In this document: positions 52,150 through 61,225 of the stretch, piece by piece
Layout: each line of letters begins with the position of its first letter
Position numbering within the stretch: the stretch's first letter is position 1
Source of the DNA: Arthrobacter sp. OAP107
Lineage (GTDB): Bacteria > Actinomycetota > Actinomycetes > Actinomycetales > Micrococcaceae
DNA: 64,000 bases
Direction: 5' to 3'
Assembly: GCF_040546765.1 (NCBI RefSeq)
Contig: NZ_JBEPOK010000001.1
Coordinates: 2,666,001-2,730,000 of the forward strand
Position numbers and translations under genes: made by a program
Notes under the pieces: generated by a model
The model's database searches: none
Seen by the model: the letters and a program-made list of their open reading frames with translations, nothing else
What the model was told of the DNA's origin: nothing

Positions 52150-54306
52150 CTATGCCCTTTCACGCTTTCTGGCCTGTTCCACAAGGTCAGCCGCCCACGG
52201 GCGGTATCCGTGCTGTAACACCATGCCATCGGGCAACCCCCGGACGGTAGCGGTGGAGCCGGAGACGTCGATGGTGATCCGACCGTTGGCCATAGGAGCA
52301 TTGGAAATGTGCACGTCTCCGAAGGACTCCGGGAGGAGAGGATTCATCCAAAGTCCGCCAAGCCCAACATCCGCGTAGTAGCCCATCAAACTCTTGACGA
52401 GCATAATGGGCGAGGTGGCAGCCCAGGCCTGCGGCGAGCACGCCGTCGGATAGGGCACGGGTTCGTCGAACTGCTCCCGGCTGAAGCCGCAGAATAATTC
52501 GGGCAACCGTCCCTCGGAGTACTCGGCAGCTTCCAACAGGGCCGACGCAATCCGTTGCGCTTCCACGTTGAAGCCGTAACGCAGCAGCCCGGCCACGATG
52601 ATTGCATTGTCGTGTGGCCACACCGATCCATTATGGTAGCTCACAGGGTTGTAAGCGCCCATATTGCTTGCCAAAGTCCGCACTCCCCACCCGCTAAACA
52701 TCTCAGGGGACATCAGCCGTTCAACCACCAGCGGCGCCTTGTCTTCGTCGATAAGTCCGAACAACAGGCAGTGGCCCATGTTGGAAGCACAGGCATCGAC
52801 GGGTCTCTTCTTGGCATCCAAGGCGATGGCATAATAGCCACGGTCGGGCAGCCAGAATTGTTCGTTAAACTGCCTCTTAAGCCATGATGCACGGTCCCGG
52901 TACTTGCCGGCCAAATCCATGTCGCCGGCGTCGCAAGCCAGCCATGATCGCGCAAGGTAGGCGCTATAGACATATGCTTGGACCTCACAGAGGGCGGTTG
53001 GTGGCTCGGCCAAGGTGCCGTCCGCGAAATTGATCCCATCCCACGAGTCCTTCCAACCCTGGTTGATCAGTCCTTGGTCGTTGAGCCTCTCGTACTCTAC
53101 GAAACCGTCCCCGTCTTTGTCGCCATAATTACGAATCCATTCCAGTGCCCGATCCACGTGGGGCATCAAGGCCGCGATGGTTTCTGAGGCGAAGCCCCAG
53201 CGGCTGACTTCACCGAGTAGAGCCACGAACAGCGGCGTAGCGTCAACGCTTCCGTAGTAGACCGATTTTCCACCCAACGCCAAGCCGCTGGAGACATCGA
53301 GTCTGACCTCGTGCAAGATCTTTCCTGGCTCTTCCTCGGTCCTCGGATTCACTGCGCTGCCCTGACGGTCGGCAAGCGTCTGGATGGTCCCGATGGCCAA
53401 AGACGGGTCTACCGGCAGTGCCATGATGGAAGCCCACAGGGAATCCCGGCCGAATAGCGCCATGAACCATGGCGCGCCAGCAGCTACGACATTCCGCTCC
53501 GGATGGGCGGGATCCTCAATCCGAAGTGCCCCCAAATCGTCGTAGCTGCGCCGGAGGGTCCGTGCGAGTGAGTAGTTACCCATGTGTAAAATGGGAATCT
53601 TCGAGACCCATTCCCGCCGGCGCCGGTCCTGGGGGGAGTCGCCGTCCCCATTAGTATGGGCAAAAACAATTGGGGACCCAGCTGGCTCCAATATGGGTGT
53701 CACGGTCAGGACCGTGGTCCAATGTCCGTGCGGGGGTACTGTCACTCGGTAACTAATGGCTTCCGGCGTGATGTCTGCTCCGGGTGCCCGGACCTCGATG
53801 GCCTTCCGAACGTCTTGACAGAACGCTCGGATGGTCAGGGACTCGCCAGCTGCCTCCAAGAGCTTCTCCCAACACCGCTGGATGCGAGCTTCCTTCACCT
53901 CGAAAATGTCCGCGAAGTCGACGTCGACTTGGAGGGTGACCATGCAGTCGGCAGGAGCAGCTGAATAGTTTCGGACGGTGATCTGTTCGGAAATGCCCGC
54001 ACCTAGCTCGCGAATTCGTTCGACGATCAACGGGCTGTCGGTTAACCCGCCGGAGCCGCGAACGCGCCCGACGATGAGGACACGGTATGGCTCCTTTGTC
54101 TTGGCAGCCAGGGGTTCCAAGGGCTCACCATTAACCGTTAGGACCCATCGCGACAGGACGCGGGTGTCTTCGAAGAAAACCCCGTGCGGTTGCTCCGACT
54201 GAAGATCGCCGTTCGCCGCGGAAATACAAAAGGATGAGCCTTCGACCAAGGTGAGGGTACCGGCGCCCAGAGGCCCGGCCGCCGTGTCAGCATTCCATCC
54301 AGCCAT
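52150..54306 (-). CDS. Glycogen-debranching-type amylo-alpha-1,6-glucosidase family protein
   Basis: 718 aa. The N-terminal beta-sandwich domain (about 10-210; TLVEGSSFCIS, GVFFEDTRVLSRW) is followed by an (alpha/alpha)6 barrel with APWFMALFGRDSLWASIMAL, NQGWKDSWDGINFADGTLA, and VSYHNGSVWPHDNAIIVAGL. These are hallmarks of the actinobacterial amylo-alpha-1,6-glucosidase/GDE_N_bis group, thought to trim or hydrolyse alpha-glucans. I start at the ATG at 54306, which has GAAGGAG five bases upstream; the frame is open to 54399. It stands alone, with no other glycogen gene near. Confidence 0.85.
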   Translation of the reverse strand: MAGWNADTAAGPLGAGTLTLVEGSSFCISAANGDLQSEQPHGVFFEDTRVLSRWVLTVNGEPLEPLAAKTKEPYRVLIVGRVRGSGGLTDSPLIVERIRELGAGISEQITVRNYSAAPADCMVTLQVDVDFADIFEVKEARIQRCWEKLLEAAGESLTIRAFCQDVRKAIEVRAPGADITPEAISYRVTVPPHGHWTTVLTVTPILEPAGSPIVFAHTNGDGDSPQDRRRREWVSKIPILHMGNYSLARTLRRSYDDLGALRIEDPAHPERNVVAAGAPWFMALFGRDSLWASIMALPVDPSLAIGTIQTLADRQGSAVNPRTEEEPGKILHEVRLDVSSGLALGGKSVYYGSVDATPLFVALLGEVSRWGFASETIAALMPHVDRALEWIRNYGDKDGDGFVEYERLNDQGLINQGWKDSWDGINFADGTLAEPPTALCEVQAYVYSAYLARSWLACDAGDMDLAGKYRDRASWLKRQFNEQFWLPDRGYYAIALDAKKRPVDACASNMGHCLLFGLIDEDKAPLVVERLMSPEMFSGWGVRTLASNMGAYNPVSYHNGSVWPHDNAIIVAGLLRYGFNVEAQRIASALLEAAEYSEGRLPELFCGFSREQFDEPVPYPTACSPQAWAATSPIMLVKSLMGYYADVGLGGLWMNPLLPESFGDVHISNAPMANGRITIDVSGSTATVRGLPDGMVLQHGYRPWAADLVEQARKRERA

Positions 54307-54990
54307 CCCGGCTCCTTCATGGGATTTCTTCAGTTGCGCGACTACTCCGTCATGAAGCGGCCAGTTGTCCACCGGCCAGTTCCGGCCTTCATTGTTCAAC
54401 TGAGGCTACGCCCCCGTATCAAGTGATGCCAGAGGAGGATGCATTGACTCACAAGAAAATTCCGTGAGGAATTCGTCTCCCTGGCGGGTCGACCTGAACA
54501 AAGAAGATACGATTGGCAACCTCCCGTCGCGAGGGTGTGGCGAACAATTGACAGAGTCGTACCGAGCCGGCAATTGTTTCCGGAAGCCACCGATTTGGTA
54601 CTCTCGACGAATTTTCGTTGGGCAGGGCGCATCAGCCCTGATATGGCCCGTGATATGCGAGGACCAGTCCTCTACCAAGATACCCCGCGACCCTGTACCC
54701 GCAGCATAAACCGGCGCCGCCACCGCCGCGGCACCGCGGCGGGACTCAAAGACACGGCTGATACCGTGGCGATCTTAGGTGGCAGGAATCGATGAATTTG
54801 ATGCCCCGCGGGTGATCTCCTGGGCGGTGTTTAGACGTCGAATGGTTGAGCCTGCCGACGGGATAGTCCTATCGAAGCCAAGTTTCGCCGCCACCTTAAA
54901 GCCGCCACCTTAAAGAGGCCCAAGGCCCGGATGAAGTTTCCGGACCTTGGGCCTTTGGAGAAGCCGTGGCAGCGGCTCTACTTGATGGAC
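54307..54990. other. Intergenic, contains a 14-bp tandem repeat and a terminator
   Basis: No supported gene in about 680 bp. GCCGCCACCTTAAA is tandemly repeated exactly at 54887-54900 and 54901-54914. It is followed at once by the terminator hairpin at 54916-54954. Confidence 0.5.
54916..54954 (-). terminator. Intrinsic terminator of the secreted-protein gene
   Basis: AGGCCCAAGG and CCTTGGGCCT form the outer stem and CCGGA/TCCGG the inner one, with an 8-base loop. On the minus strand it is followed by CTTTAAGG rather than a long T-run. It lies 36 bp past the stop of the gene at 54991. Confidence 0.7.
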
Positions 54991-55485
54991 CTAGTTCGAC
55001 ATTGAGGTGACGGGGCTGGAGTACCAGCCGGTGTACTGGGACCACACTCCGTTACTGCCTTCCTGGTAGGAAACCCGCTGGTACACCTCCTCGTTGCCGA
55101 TCTCGCCGTCCACCAGGGTGCGGACGTTATGGATGGTCACGGTGCCGCTGTACTGGTTCAGGTGCCGAGTGAAGGAGGACGTTCCGAGGTAGTCATCACT
55201 ATTGGGCCAGTCGTCTTCTTCCCAGCGCTGCTGAGTGATGTTGATGTACCGGTCAGTGTTGCAGTAGACCCTAATCTGGTAGTCCACCAGTTTCACGCCC
55301 GAGGAACTGAACCCAGCGAAAACCGGCTTCAGCGGGGTGACCGAGCAACTGTAGTTGGTGCCGGTCGCCTGCGCCGGAGCGGCCAGGGCGAACGGTGCCG
55401 CGACCATGCCCAACCCGAGTGCGGCGATCGTGGCCAGCTTGCGGGCCAAGGGGCGGGACTTCTTGGAAGGGGATCCATTGAACAA
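54991..55485 (-). CDS. Small secreted protein with Sec signal peptide
   Basis: 164 aa starting with TTG at 55485, chosen because AGGAG lies seven bases upstream and the next residues form a good signal peptide: basic KKSRPLARK, a hydrophobic IAALGLGMVAAPFALA, and a cleavage site after APAQA. The mature part (about 120 aa) has two Cys and a beta-rich Tyr/Trp-rich sequence (YQIRVYCNTDRYINITQQRW). No family recognised. A terminator follows. Probably an extracellular or cell-wall protein transcribed on its own. Confidence 0.75.
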   Translation of the reverse strand: MFNGSPSKKSRPLARKLATIAALGLGMVAAPFALAAPAQATGTNYSCSVTPLKPVFAGFSSSGVKLVDYQIRVYCNTDRYINITQQRWEEDDWPNSDDYLGTSSFTRHLNQYSGTVTIHNVRTLVDGEIGNEEVYQRVSYQEGSNGVWSQYTGWYSSPVTSMSN

Positions 55486-56222
55486 GGGTGTACTCCTGGG
55501 TGAAAGGTGCGGTTTGGGGAGGTGGTCTGCCCGACAGGGGCTTCGGATCCGCCGAAGTTCTTCCGTGCGTTCCGATGTATCCATGGTTGATCCGGGCACC
55601 CGTTCCGCACATCCGTGCTAACACTGATTTCCACTGACCGGTCGTTTCGTAGGGAACAACGACGGCGGGAGACCGGCATGCGATGCCGACCACCCGCCGT
55701 CGTGGTTCATTTTCCAGCTAAGTCAAAGATCCGCACCGTGCCAATGCCGGGCGCGCTCTTTGACCGGCCTCCGTCGGACGTAGAACACCTACTACTGGAT
55801 CATGCTTCACTCGGGCATTATGGTCCGGACTCCACCCGGGACGCTAGCGAAATGGAATGCCCGCAGGTTAACCACAGCTATGAGGGCCTGCTTTCACCAC
55901 ATATGGCTCGGCTATTACGTCATTCGGGCGCTATCGGGGCCCGTAGTCAATGCAGGCGCTTATACAGTGCCAGCACGGAAGCGGTCGCGTACTGATCGGA
56001 TGCAACATAAAGCGTGGTTGCAAGAACTGATAAGGAGCCTGGTGTTCTGTATACTCCGCCCCGAAATCCTCGCGACCGATAAAGGCGTTTCCAAAGGAGC
56101 GCACTTCCATTCTCGGAGGCATAAGGTACACGTGATGTTTTTCCGGAACTCATCGGCACTGGAATGCCGTAGACCCCCGGCGAACCCGGTTGGCCCTAGT
56201 CAGAACTAAGAGAGGACAGACA
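55486..56222. other. Intergenic, no gene recognised
   Basis: About 740 bp. The promoter of the secreted-protein gene should lie near 55500-55620. Overlapping frames at 55615-56209 on the plus strand show no family features or good ribosome-binding sites. Confidence 0.4.
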
Positions 56223-56366
56223 ATGACACGCGAAGAAGCCTTCGCGAGGTGCACCCCAGACTCGTACGTCGAGTTCTACGGCGGCCGATGGCTCATCGTG
56301 CCGCTCGCACAAGTGGAGCAGCGGCAATTCTTCGTCTGTTCACCTAAGAACCCCAGCAGTCACTAA
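56223..56366 (+). CDS. Small 47-aa protein
   Basis: The ATG has GAGAGGA six bases upstream. The peptide MTREEAFARCTPDSYVEFYG, then GRWLIVPLAQVEQRQFFV, has normal coding composition and ends with TAA. It looks like a small beta-strand protein. No family recognised; the ribosome-binding site is the best support. Confidence 0.45.
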   Translation: MTREEAFARCTPDSYVEFYGGRWLIVPLAQVEQRQFFVCSPKNPSSH

Positions 56367-56460
56367 AGCTGGGGCCTGGGCCTATGACAGCACAAGCCAG
56401 TGGATGGACGGGCACCACAGACACACCGGCCCGGAATATTCGAATGTAAAGCGTCTGGTA

Positions 56461-57050
56461 TTAAGAGACAACCGTCCAGCCGTCCTGGCTGGCCTGGCCC
56501 TTGGTGTAGGAGACCCCATGTACTTTGAGCCCATCGGCATCAAGGAGCGTAATCTGACTCCATCGTTTCCCAGCCTGGCGCCATTCGAAATCGGAACCAT
56601 CAACGTCGTTCCAGGGGCGAGTTGACCGGCCGGGACTGGTTGGAGGTTACCCGGGAGGGGTCCAGGTTCAGCACTGTCCAAAGCATGTCCAGTGGCATTG
56701 TCGGTAAGCCACGCCATTGCCGGGGTCGAAGCCGAACACCTTGTCGCGGATGCCTGGCTCCGGTCCGAAGCGCTCGCCGAAAACATATAAGACGGCCTGG
56801 GCATCGCCGATGACCCGCTGCACGTACTGATCCAGAGGTCGGCCGAATCGTTGTCGGGCCCTTGGAGGTCCGGGGGGAGCAGCCGCCTCTCCCAGGACCG
56901 AAGTGGTTCCCCCGTATGAAGTCCATATTGGCGCCGCCCGGGTGTGACGTCGGGGGTGTCCAACCGGAAGCATTGCTGGGTAAGAGATCCTGCAGAGGAT
57001 GTTGGAAACTTTGGCTAGCCCCCGCGAAAGGTTCGACGATTAAATGGTCA
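56461..57050 (-). pseudogene. DUF2278 family protein, heavily frameshifted
   Basis: DUF2278-like motifs appear in order but in three frames: FQHPLQDLLPSNASGW and GGANMDFIRGNHF in one, RRLLPPDLQGPDNDSADL in another, then LDQYVQRVIGDAQAVLYVFG, ERFGPEPGIRDKVFGFDPGN in a third. A further piece (WNDVDGSDFEWRQAGKRWSQ and GWTVVS with a stop at 56461) is probably its tail. At least three indels separate the parts. The start is missing. Confidence 0.65.
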
Positions 57051-57247
57051 CAATAGCAAGAAATCAAACCGGTACTTCGTCGTCTGCTCACCATCCTCTG
57101 CCGCAAGTCCGCTGCTGTATCTGTTGGGGTGCTGGGACACTCTCCAAGGTCGGAAACGGCCTCGATTAAGACGAGGCAAACCGCCTGCTAAAGCGTTGCA
57201 GCAGAGAGATCTTGGTGACCCTACATCTGTAGAGAGGAAGTCGGGAC

Positions 57248-58732
57248 GTGCAAAGGAAATACCCAATCATTTACGTCAGGGGTTATGCTGCCAGGCAATC
57301 TGCGATAAACAATGCTGCCGACGATCCCTTCTATGGTTTCAATGAGGGCTCGACGCACGTGCGAACCGGTCTTGACGGGAAAGTCGCCTTCTACCAGTTC
57401 GAGGGACCACTGCTCGGGCTGATAAGGGACCACGGCTACGAACTGAAAATTCGAGGCAGCCAAGAAGAGACGCTCCGCAATTCATCTGCGATCCCCTCAA
57501 ACACTATATGGATCTACCGATTCTATGATCCGAGCGCCGACACCTTCGCCAACAGGACCATCCCGTACGACGTAAGGGATGCGGCACGTAAACTGGCAGA
57601 TCTCATAAGGCTGATTCATCAGAAAACCCAAAGCCCTGTATACCTTGTGGCCCACTCTATGGGAGGTCTCATCTGCCGGGCGGCGATACAGGCCGTACTG
57701 CAAGGCGAAGCGAATGAACTGGTCGCGAAACTGGTCACGATCGGGACACCGCACGGGGGAATCGATCCCGTTGTTCTAGGTCTCCTGGGTCCGTGGCTCC
57801 TTGCCAACTTCGGACCTTTCGGCTCAAAGATATTCAGCCCCGACCGAATGCGTGAGTACCTTTTGCCTGAACCGGGCCAGGATGGCCGGAACGACAACGA
57901 CAACCAATCCGAAGAATGGGACCCGCGGAAAATGGTCAATTTCGACGTGAAACGTGTGCTCTCCATTGTCGGAACAAATGCCAACGACTATGAGGTTGCT
58001 GCAGGCCTGGCCAGGTCTGTGATGGGCCCGAAGAGCGACGGGCTAGTCGCGATACGGAACGCCTACGTCAAGGATTCCGCAAGGGCATACATTCACCGTT
58101 CCCACAGTGGACGATGGGGGGAAGTAAACTCGGAAGAGGCGTACCAGAATATCCGCCGGTTCCTTTTCGGCGGCTTGAAGCTCCAATTGGACCTCAGCGG
58201 ACTGAATGCCGAGCAACTCGAAGGCCGCGCTTGGCAGGCTGATGTACGGGTACTCATCCGGGGCGAGTCGGTCGTGATTCACGAGCAGACCGCTGCGCAC
58301 TTCTGCCCGGTTGATCTTAACGCCGAAGCTGAGAAAAGGGCTTCTCCTGATGCTCCCATACCACTCGTCTCGGTGTTTCTGCTGACTGAGGGCCGCGACA
58401 AGTGCAGGTTTGCCGTGGACGTGAAGGTCACATCTCTGGATGAAGAGCAGGGCATATTCCGGTTCAACGATCATTTGGAACAGGTGGGAGATTGGCAGGA
58501 CACACTCTTGGTGGACGTCCACTTCTCCGACGACACGACTAATACTGAGCTTGACCAGCCAGCCATCAGGTGGGAATGGAACAGCGAACTTTTGGGACGC
58601 ATCGCCGAAAAACAGCAATTTCAGCACCCCGCCGGAGATGAGAGTATCCCCTTGCTGCCGCTGCCGCTCGCGGGAAAGGCAGTCTTGGGCGATGACGCAG
58701 CGTTCCACCTCACCCACCAGCCTTGGGAATAG
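57248..58732 (+). CDS. Alpha/beta-hydrolase (PGAP1/lipase-like esterase) with C-terminal beta domain
   Basis: 494 aa from a GTG with GAGAGGAA upstream. The hydrolase domain (about 1-310) has the opening YPIIYVRGYA, the nucleophile elbow VAHSMGGLICRAA (Ser in GHSMGG-type motif) and TIGTPHGGIDP, then a late His in YIHRSHSGRWGEV. The remaining 180 residues (LQLDLSGLNAEQLEGRAWQA onward) form a separate beta-rich domain. It probably hydrolyses a lipid or ester in the cytoplasm, as no signal peptide is visible. Island cargo; it is divergent from the DUF2278 relic. Confidence 0.8.
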   Translation: MQRKYPIIYVRGYAARQSAINNAADDPFYGFNEGSTHVRTGLDGKVAFYQFEGPLLGLIRDHGYELKIRGSQEETLRNSSAIPSNTIWIYRFYDPSADTFANRTIPYDVRDAARKLADLIRLIHQKTQSPVYLVAHSMGGLICRAAIQAVLQGEANELVAKLVTIGTPHGGIDPVVLGLLGPWLLANFGPFGSKIFSPDRMREYLLPEPGQDGRNDNDNQSEEWDPRKMVNFDVKRVLSIVGTNANDYEVAAGLARSVMGPKSDGLVAIRNAYVKDSARAYIHRSHSGRWGEVNSEEAYQNIRRFLFGGLKLQLDLSGLNAEQLEGRAWQADVRVLIRGESVVIHEQTAAHFCPVDLNAEAEKRASPDAPIPLVSVFLLTEGRDKCRFAVDVKVTSLDEEQGIFRFNDHLEQVGDWQDTLLVDVHFSDDTTNTELDQPAIRWEWNSELLGRIAEKQQFQHPAGDESIPLLPLPLAGKAVLGDDAAFHLTHQPWE

Positions 58733-59063
58733 GCGACCAACATTGCCGGATGCCGTGAGACGGAAGACTCTAGTCTGATCCGGGCAGGACAACCGATTTC
58801 CACGCCGCCCGCCCAGCGGGTGACGACGTGGATCATCACCCGAAGCCAGCGCGGGCACATCAGCTGGCCGCCTATGGGCAGAAACCAACGGCCATTGACA
58901 GTGCGTCTCGCAGAGATGTCTGGACAGGTTGGTCAACAGCGGCCCTGCTGGCCGGCGAGGCTTTCGGACGTCTTCAGGCCTGTCACCTCAGAAGACAGAG
59001 CCGCACGGCAGCCTGACGTACAGGTTCTTATCCGCTAAGGATAGTTCGGCGGGTCATCATTCC
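58733..59063. other. Intergenic before the right repeat
   Basis: About 330 bp. A plus-strand frame of about 60 codons (HPKPARAHQLAAYGQKPTAI and on) looks weakly protein-like but has no start signal or recognised family. No terminator was identified after the hydrolase gene. Confidence 0.35.
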
Positions 59064-59235
59064 GTCATGCAGTGACCCAACAGGCTGGCAATGAACAGAC
59101 ATGAGAGACCAGCCAGGCAGATGTACCCCGCTTCGGGACACTGCGGCAAACAATCCACAGCGTCATGTAGTCGACTCCGGCGGCAGCCATGAACAGCTAT
59201 CGACGGAAAAACCCTCGATCCATGGAAGAAGGGCG

Positions 59236-59370
59236 GTGAGCATCATGGGACAACCTAGGGCAACGCTGCCTCGTCGGGCAGTATCGGACAGCCTGCGGGC
59301 GTCCGGCGACACCGATCCCTACCGGTCGAACACTAGACATGCCGCCCTCCCCCGCACCCACCATGGATAA
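59236..59370 (+). CDS. Possible 44-aa small protein within the right repeat
   Basis: The GTG overlaps the stop of the preceding 16-codon frame (GTGA). It shares DSLRAS-x-DTD and HAALP-x-THH with the frame at 15066. Coding status is unproven; conservation may be at the DNA level only. Confidence 0.3.
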   Translation: MSIMGQPRATLPRRAVSDSLRASGDTDPYRSNTRHAALPRTHHG

Positions 59371-59607
59371 GCAGATCAGGCACCAACAGCCGTAAGGAGG
59401 AACCTAGTGAACACCCAGCCACGCACCAAAGAAACTTGCACCGAATATCTCACAGTTCATGTTGGTCGAGCCATGAACGCCCATGAACTGGCGACAAGGA
59501 AGCCACCGGCACACCACCGGCCAGCAATGAAAAAGGCCCCGAAGGGGCCCCAAGTGAACAAATGTGCACACTCAGTGGCAAACAAGCCCCTGAACTGGGA
59601 AAACACG

Positions 59608-59628
59608 TGCCCGAGGTGGGACTCGCAC
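59608..59628 (-). other. tRNA-Leu-like 3' end (attachment-site candidate), right
   Basis: The minus strand reads GTGCGAGTCCCACCTCGGGC, then A. It matches the left fragment at 15472-15492 except in the T-loop (GTGCGAGTC rather than GTTCGAGTC). No complete tRNA can be folded from it. Confidence 0.45.
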
Positions 59629-59745
59629 CAGCCGTCTCCCCAGAGAGTCCACCACTCCCCCGAAAACCTCCGGCCAAGTCCGACGCCGATACAACCGAAC
59701 CCGAAGCCCCGGGTGTGGACACTGTCCACACCCTCTTTTCCGTCC

Positions 59746-60326
59746 ACAGCGATGCACCGCCCCGGAAGTGCCGAAGCCCTGGTATCGCGAGAAATCCGGA
59801 CTGCTGCGCTTCATTCATTCCGCGCCACCTCACGAAGCCTCGCCATCTTAGCCACGGCTGGGCGCACCGCCTCGGCCAAGGCCCGGCGTAGGGGGAAAGC
59901 CGCGGGGTGGGAAACAACGGGAGCTCAGGGTCTGTCCACACAGAAAAGGGGCAAACTTCAGGGCAAAGTTCTCGAGACGACAGAAGGAGGTCAGAAAGGC
60001 CTAGTGTTGGCTGCCGGGACGACTCAGGTTGCAAATGATCTTCACTATCGGATTCAGCCGGCGGGCCTACGGTCTTGGGCCAACCGGTGGATCGTGAGGT
60101 GCTCACAGGAGCGTCAGTTCCGGGTGCAGCTCAGCAGCCGGACCGGTCATCGCAGGAACATTTTGCCGCCGACATGCCCATGCCAATGGACGCACGCCGA
60201 CCACAACGGATTCGCACAAAGGGGCCCTGCCTATTGCGGACGACGCCGCTGATTCGAGCCCGGCGGGAGGGTGCGCCGACCGTGGTCCTGACGTTCATGG
60301 ACGCACTGCCTGGTCTAGCTTCGAGC
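59746..60326. other. Intergenic right of the island, no gene recognised
   Basis: About 580 bp. A 281-codon plus-strand frame (59407-60252) runs through it from the repeat, but after about residue 60 it has no protein-like features. This is probably the return to chromosomal backbone. Confidence 0.4.
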
Positions 60327-60833
60327 TTATGAGCTGAGCCGCGCTTCAGGGGCCGGGACTGTTGCCGTACCGTGACCGGTTGCATCGAGCACGCTGTCTA
60401 GCCAGGTCACGCGGTTAGTAAATCTTTTGGCCTTGCGCGGATCCGTCCACCGGTACGAGTCGTGCTCCCAATTGATTTTCAGCCGCCTCCGGGATGTTAG
60501 GACGGTGAAAGTGTGAACGAGCCAGGGAGTTCCAGAGCCGTCGGCGACCACGATGTCCCGTCCTTGACGGAGCGCCTGGAGGTCTTTGGCCTGCAGCCCC
60601 GCTTCTTCGAAGAGTTCTTCAAGAGCCTGCTGTTCCGGCGTTGCCCCGGCTTCCAGGAATCCGGTGATGCAGTGCCAAAGGCCACTGTCGTGGCTAGGGC
60701 GGCGGCTTCTTCTGAACAAGGCAATCCGGCCCCGCCATTGGATGACGGCGGCGATGACGATGTGATCTAGGGGAATGCCACACGCAGGGCCAGAGGGAAC
60801 GCTGATGTGAAGGGATGTATTGCTGGCGCCCAT
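60327..60833 (-). CDS. Nudix hydrolase (paralogue 2) with altered Nudix box
   Basis: 168 aa from an ATG at 60833 with AAAGGA eight bases upstream; the frame is open to 60908. It is closely related to the gene at 7166-7624 (shared WEHDSYRW, FTNRVTWLDSVLDATGH). The box reads GFLEAGATPEQQALEELFEE, then AGL: the conserved Arg of REUXEE is Glu here, though the metal-binding EE pair remains. Activity may be changed or reduced. Confidence 0.85.
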   Translation of the reverse strand: MGASNTSLHISVPSGPACGIPLDHIVIAAVIQWRGRIALFRRSRRPSHDSGLWHCITGFLEAGATPEQQALEELFEEAGLQAKDLQALRQGRDIVVADGSGTPWLVHTFTVLTSRRRLKINWEHDSYRWTDPRKAKRFTNRVTWLDSVLDATGHGTATVPAPEARLSS

Positions 60834-61112
60834 GTTCCTGTCCTTTACTACGCGCTCTTCGAGGGGTGGGCACTTCTTTTCCACGACTCTTGATTCATCC
60901 CGTTTCATATGCAGAGGGATTGCGTTCCTGTCGGCAGCCGTGCCGGCTAGGAAATCAAGCTTTTAGAGAGAACCGGAGGCCCGCACCGGCGACTTTACGC
61001 GTGGTCCAACGGCTCGGTTTTCCGGCACGAGCTCTTGAGATGGATCGCACGGGGGACGCTGTGTCTATGTCCGGACCACCGGCAACCATCACTAGAAATA
61101 ATGCCTAAAGTC

Positions 61113-61137
61113 AGGATAATGTATCCTCTGTCAGGAT
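61113..61137. promoter_or_regulatory. Operator array AGGAT-N5-ATCCT-N5-AGGAT
   Basis: Three alternating 5-bp half-sites, each separated by exactly five bases (AGGAT AATGT ATCCT CTGTC AGGAT), form two overlapping perfect palindromes. They lie about 90 bp before the FAH-family start. The pattern resembles operators of GntR/FCD-type regulators, but the regulator is not in this window. It probably controls the FAH-monooxygenase transcript. Confidence 0.65.
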
Positions 61138-61225
61138 GTACATTTTTCTTCGATCGGTGAGGCCGCCGGCACAGAGAAACGGCATCGCTCCCCCGGGCGC
61201 TGAGGCGCCGCGAAAGGAACCACAG

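Larger units (their letters stand above)
59064..59745 (+). repeat. Island-flanking direct repeat, right copy
   Basis: Uninterrupted counterpart of 14893-15579 plus 16978-17020. Order of elements: a 16-codon frame MNSYRRKNPRSMEEGR (59189-59239); a GTGA-overlapping 44-codon frame; a GTG at 59407 after a strong AAGGAGGA that opens a frame containing HVGRAMNAHEL; terminator hairpin; tRNA-like 3' end; and the hairpin GGGTGTGGAC/GTCCACACCC (59711-59733) followed by CTCTTTT. The left copy carries HVARRMNAHEL in a shifted frame. The first frame of the left copy is MNNYKRKNSWNQGRD. Confidence 0.8.

Noticed and set aside
59407..60252. 281-codon frame from the right repeat
   Set aside because: Only the first 20-60 residues correspond to the repeat-encoded peptide; the rest has no coding character and crosses two terminator hairpins.
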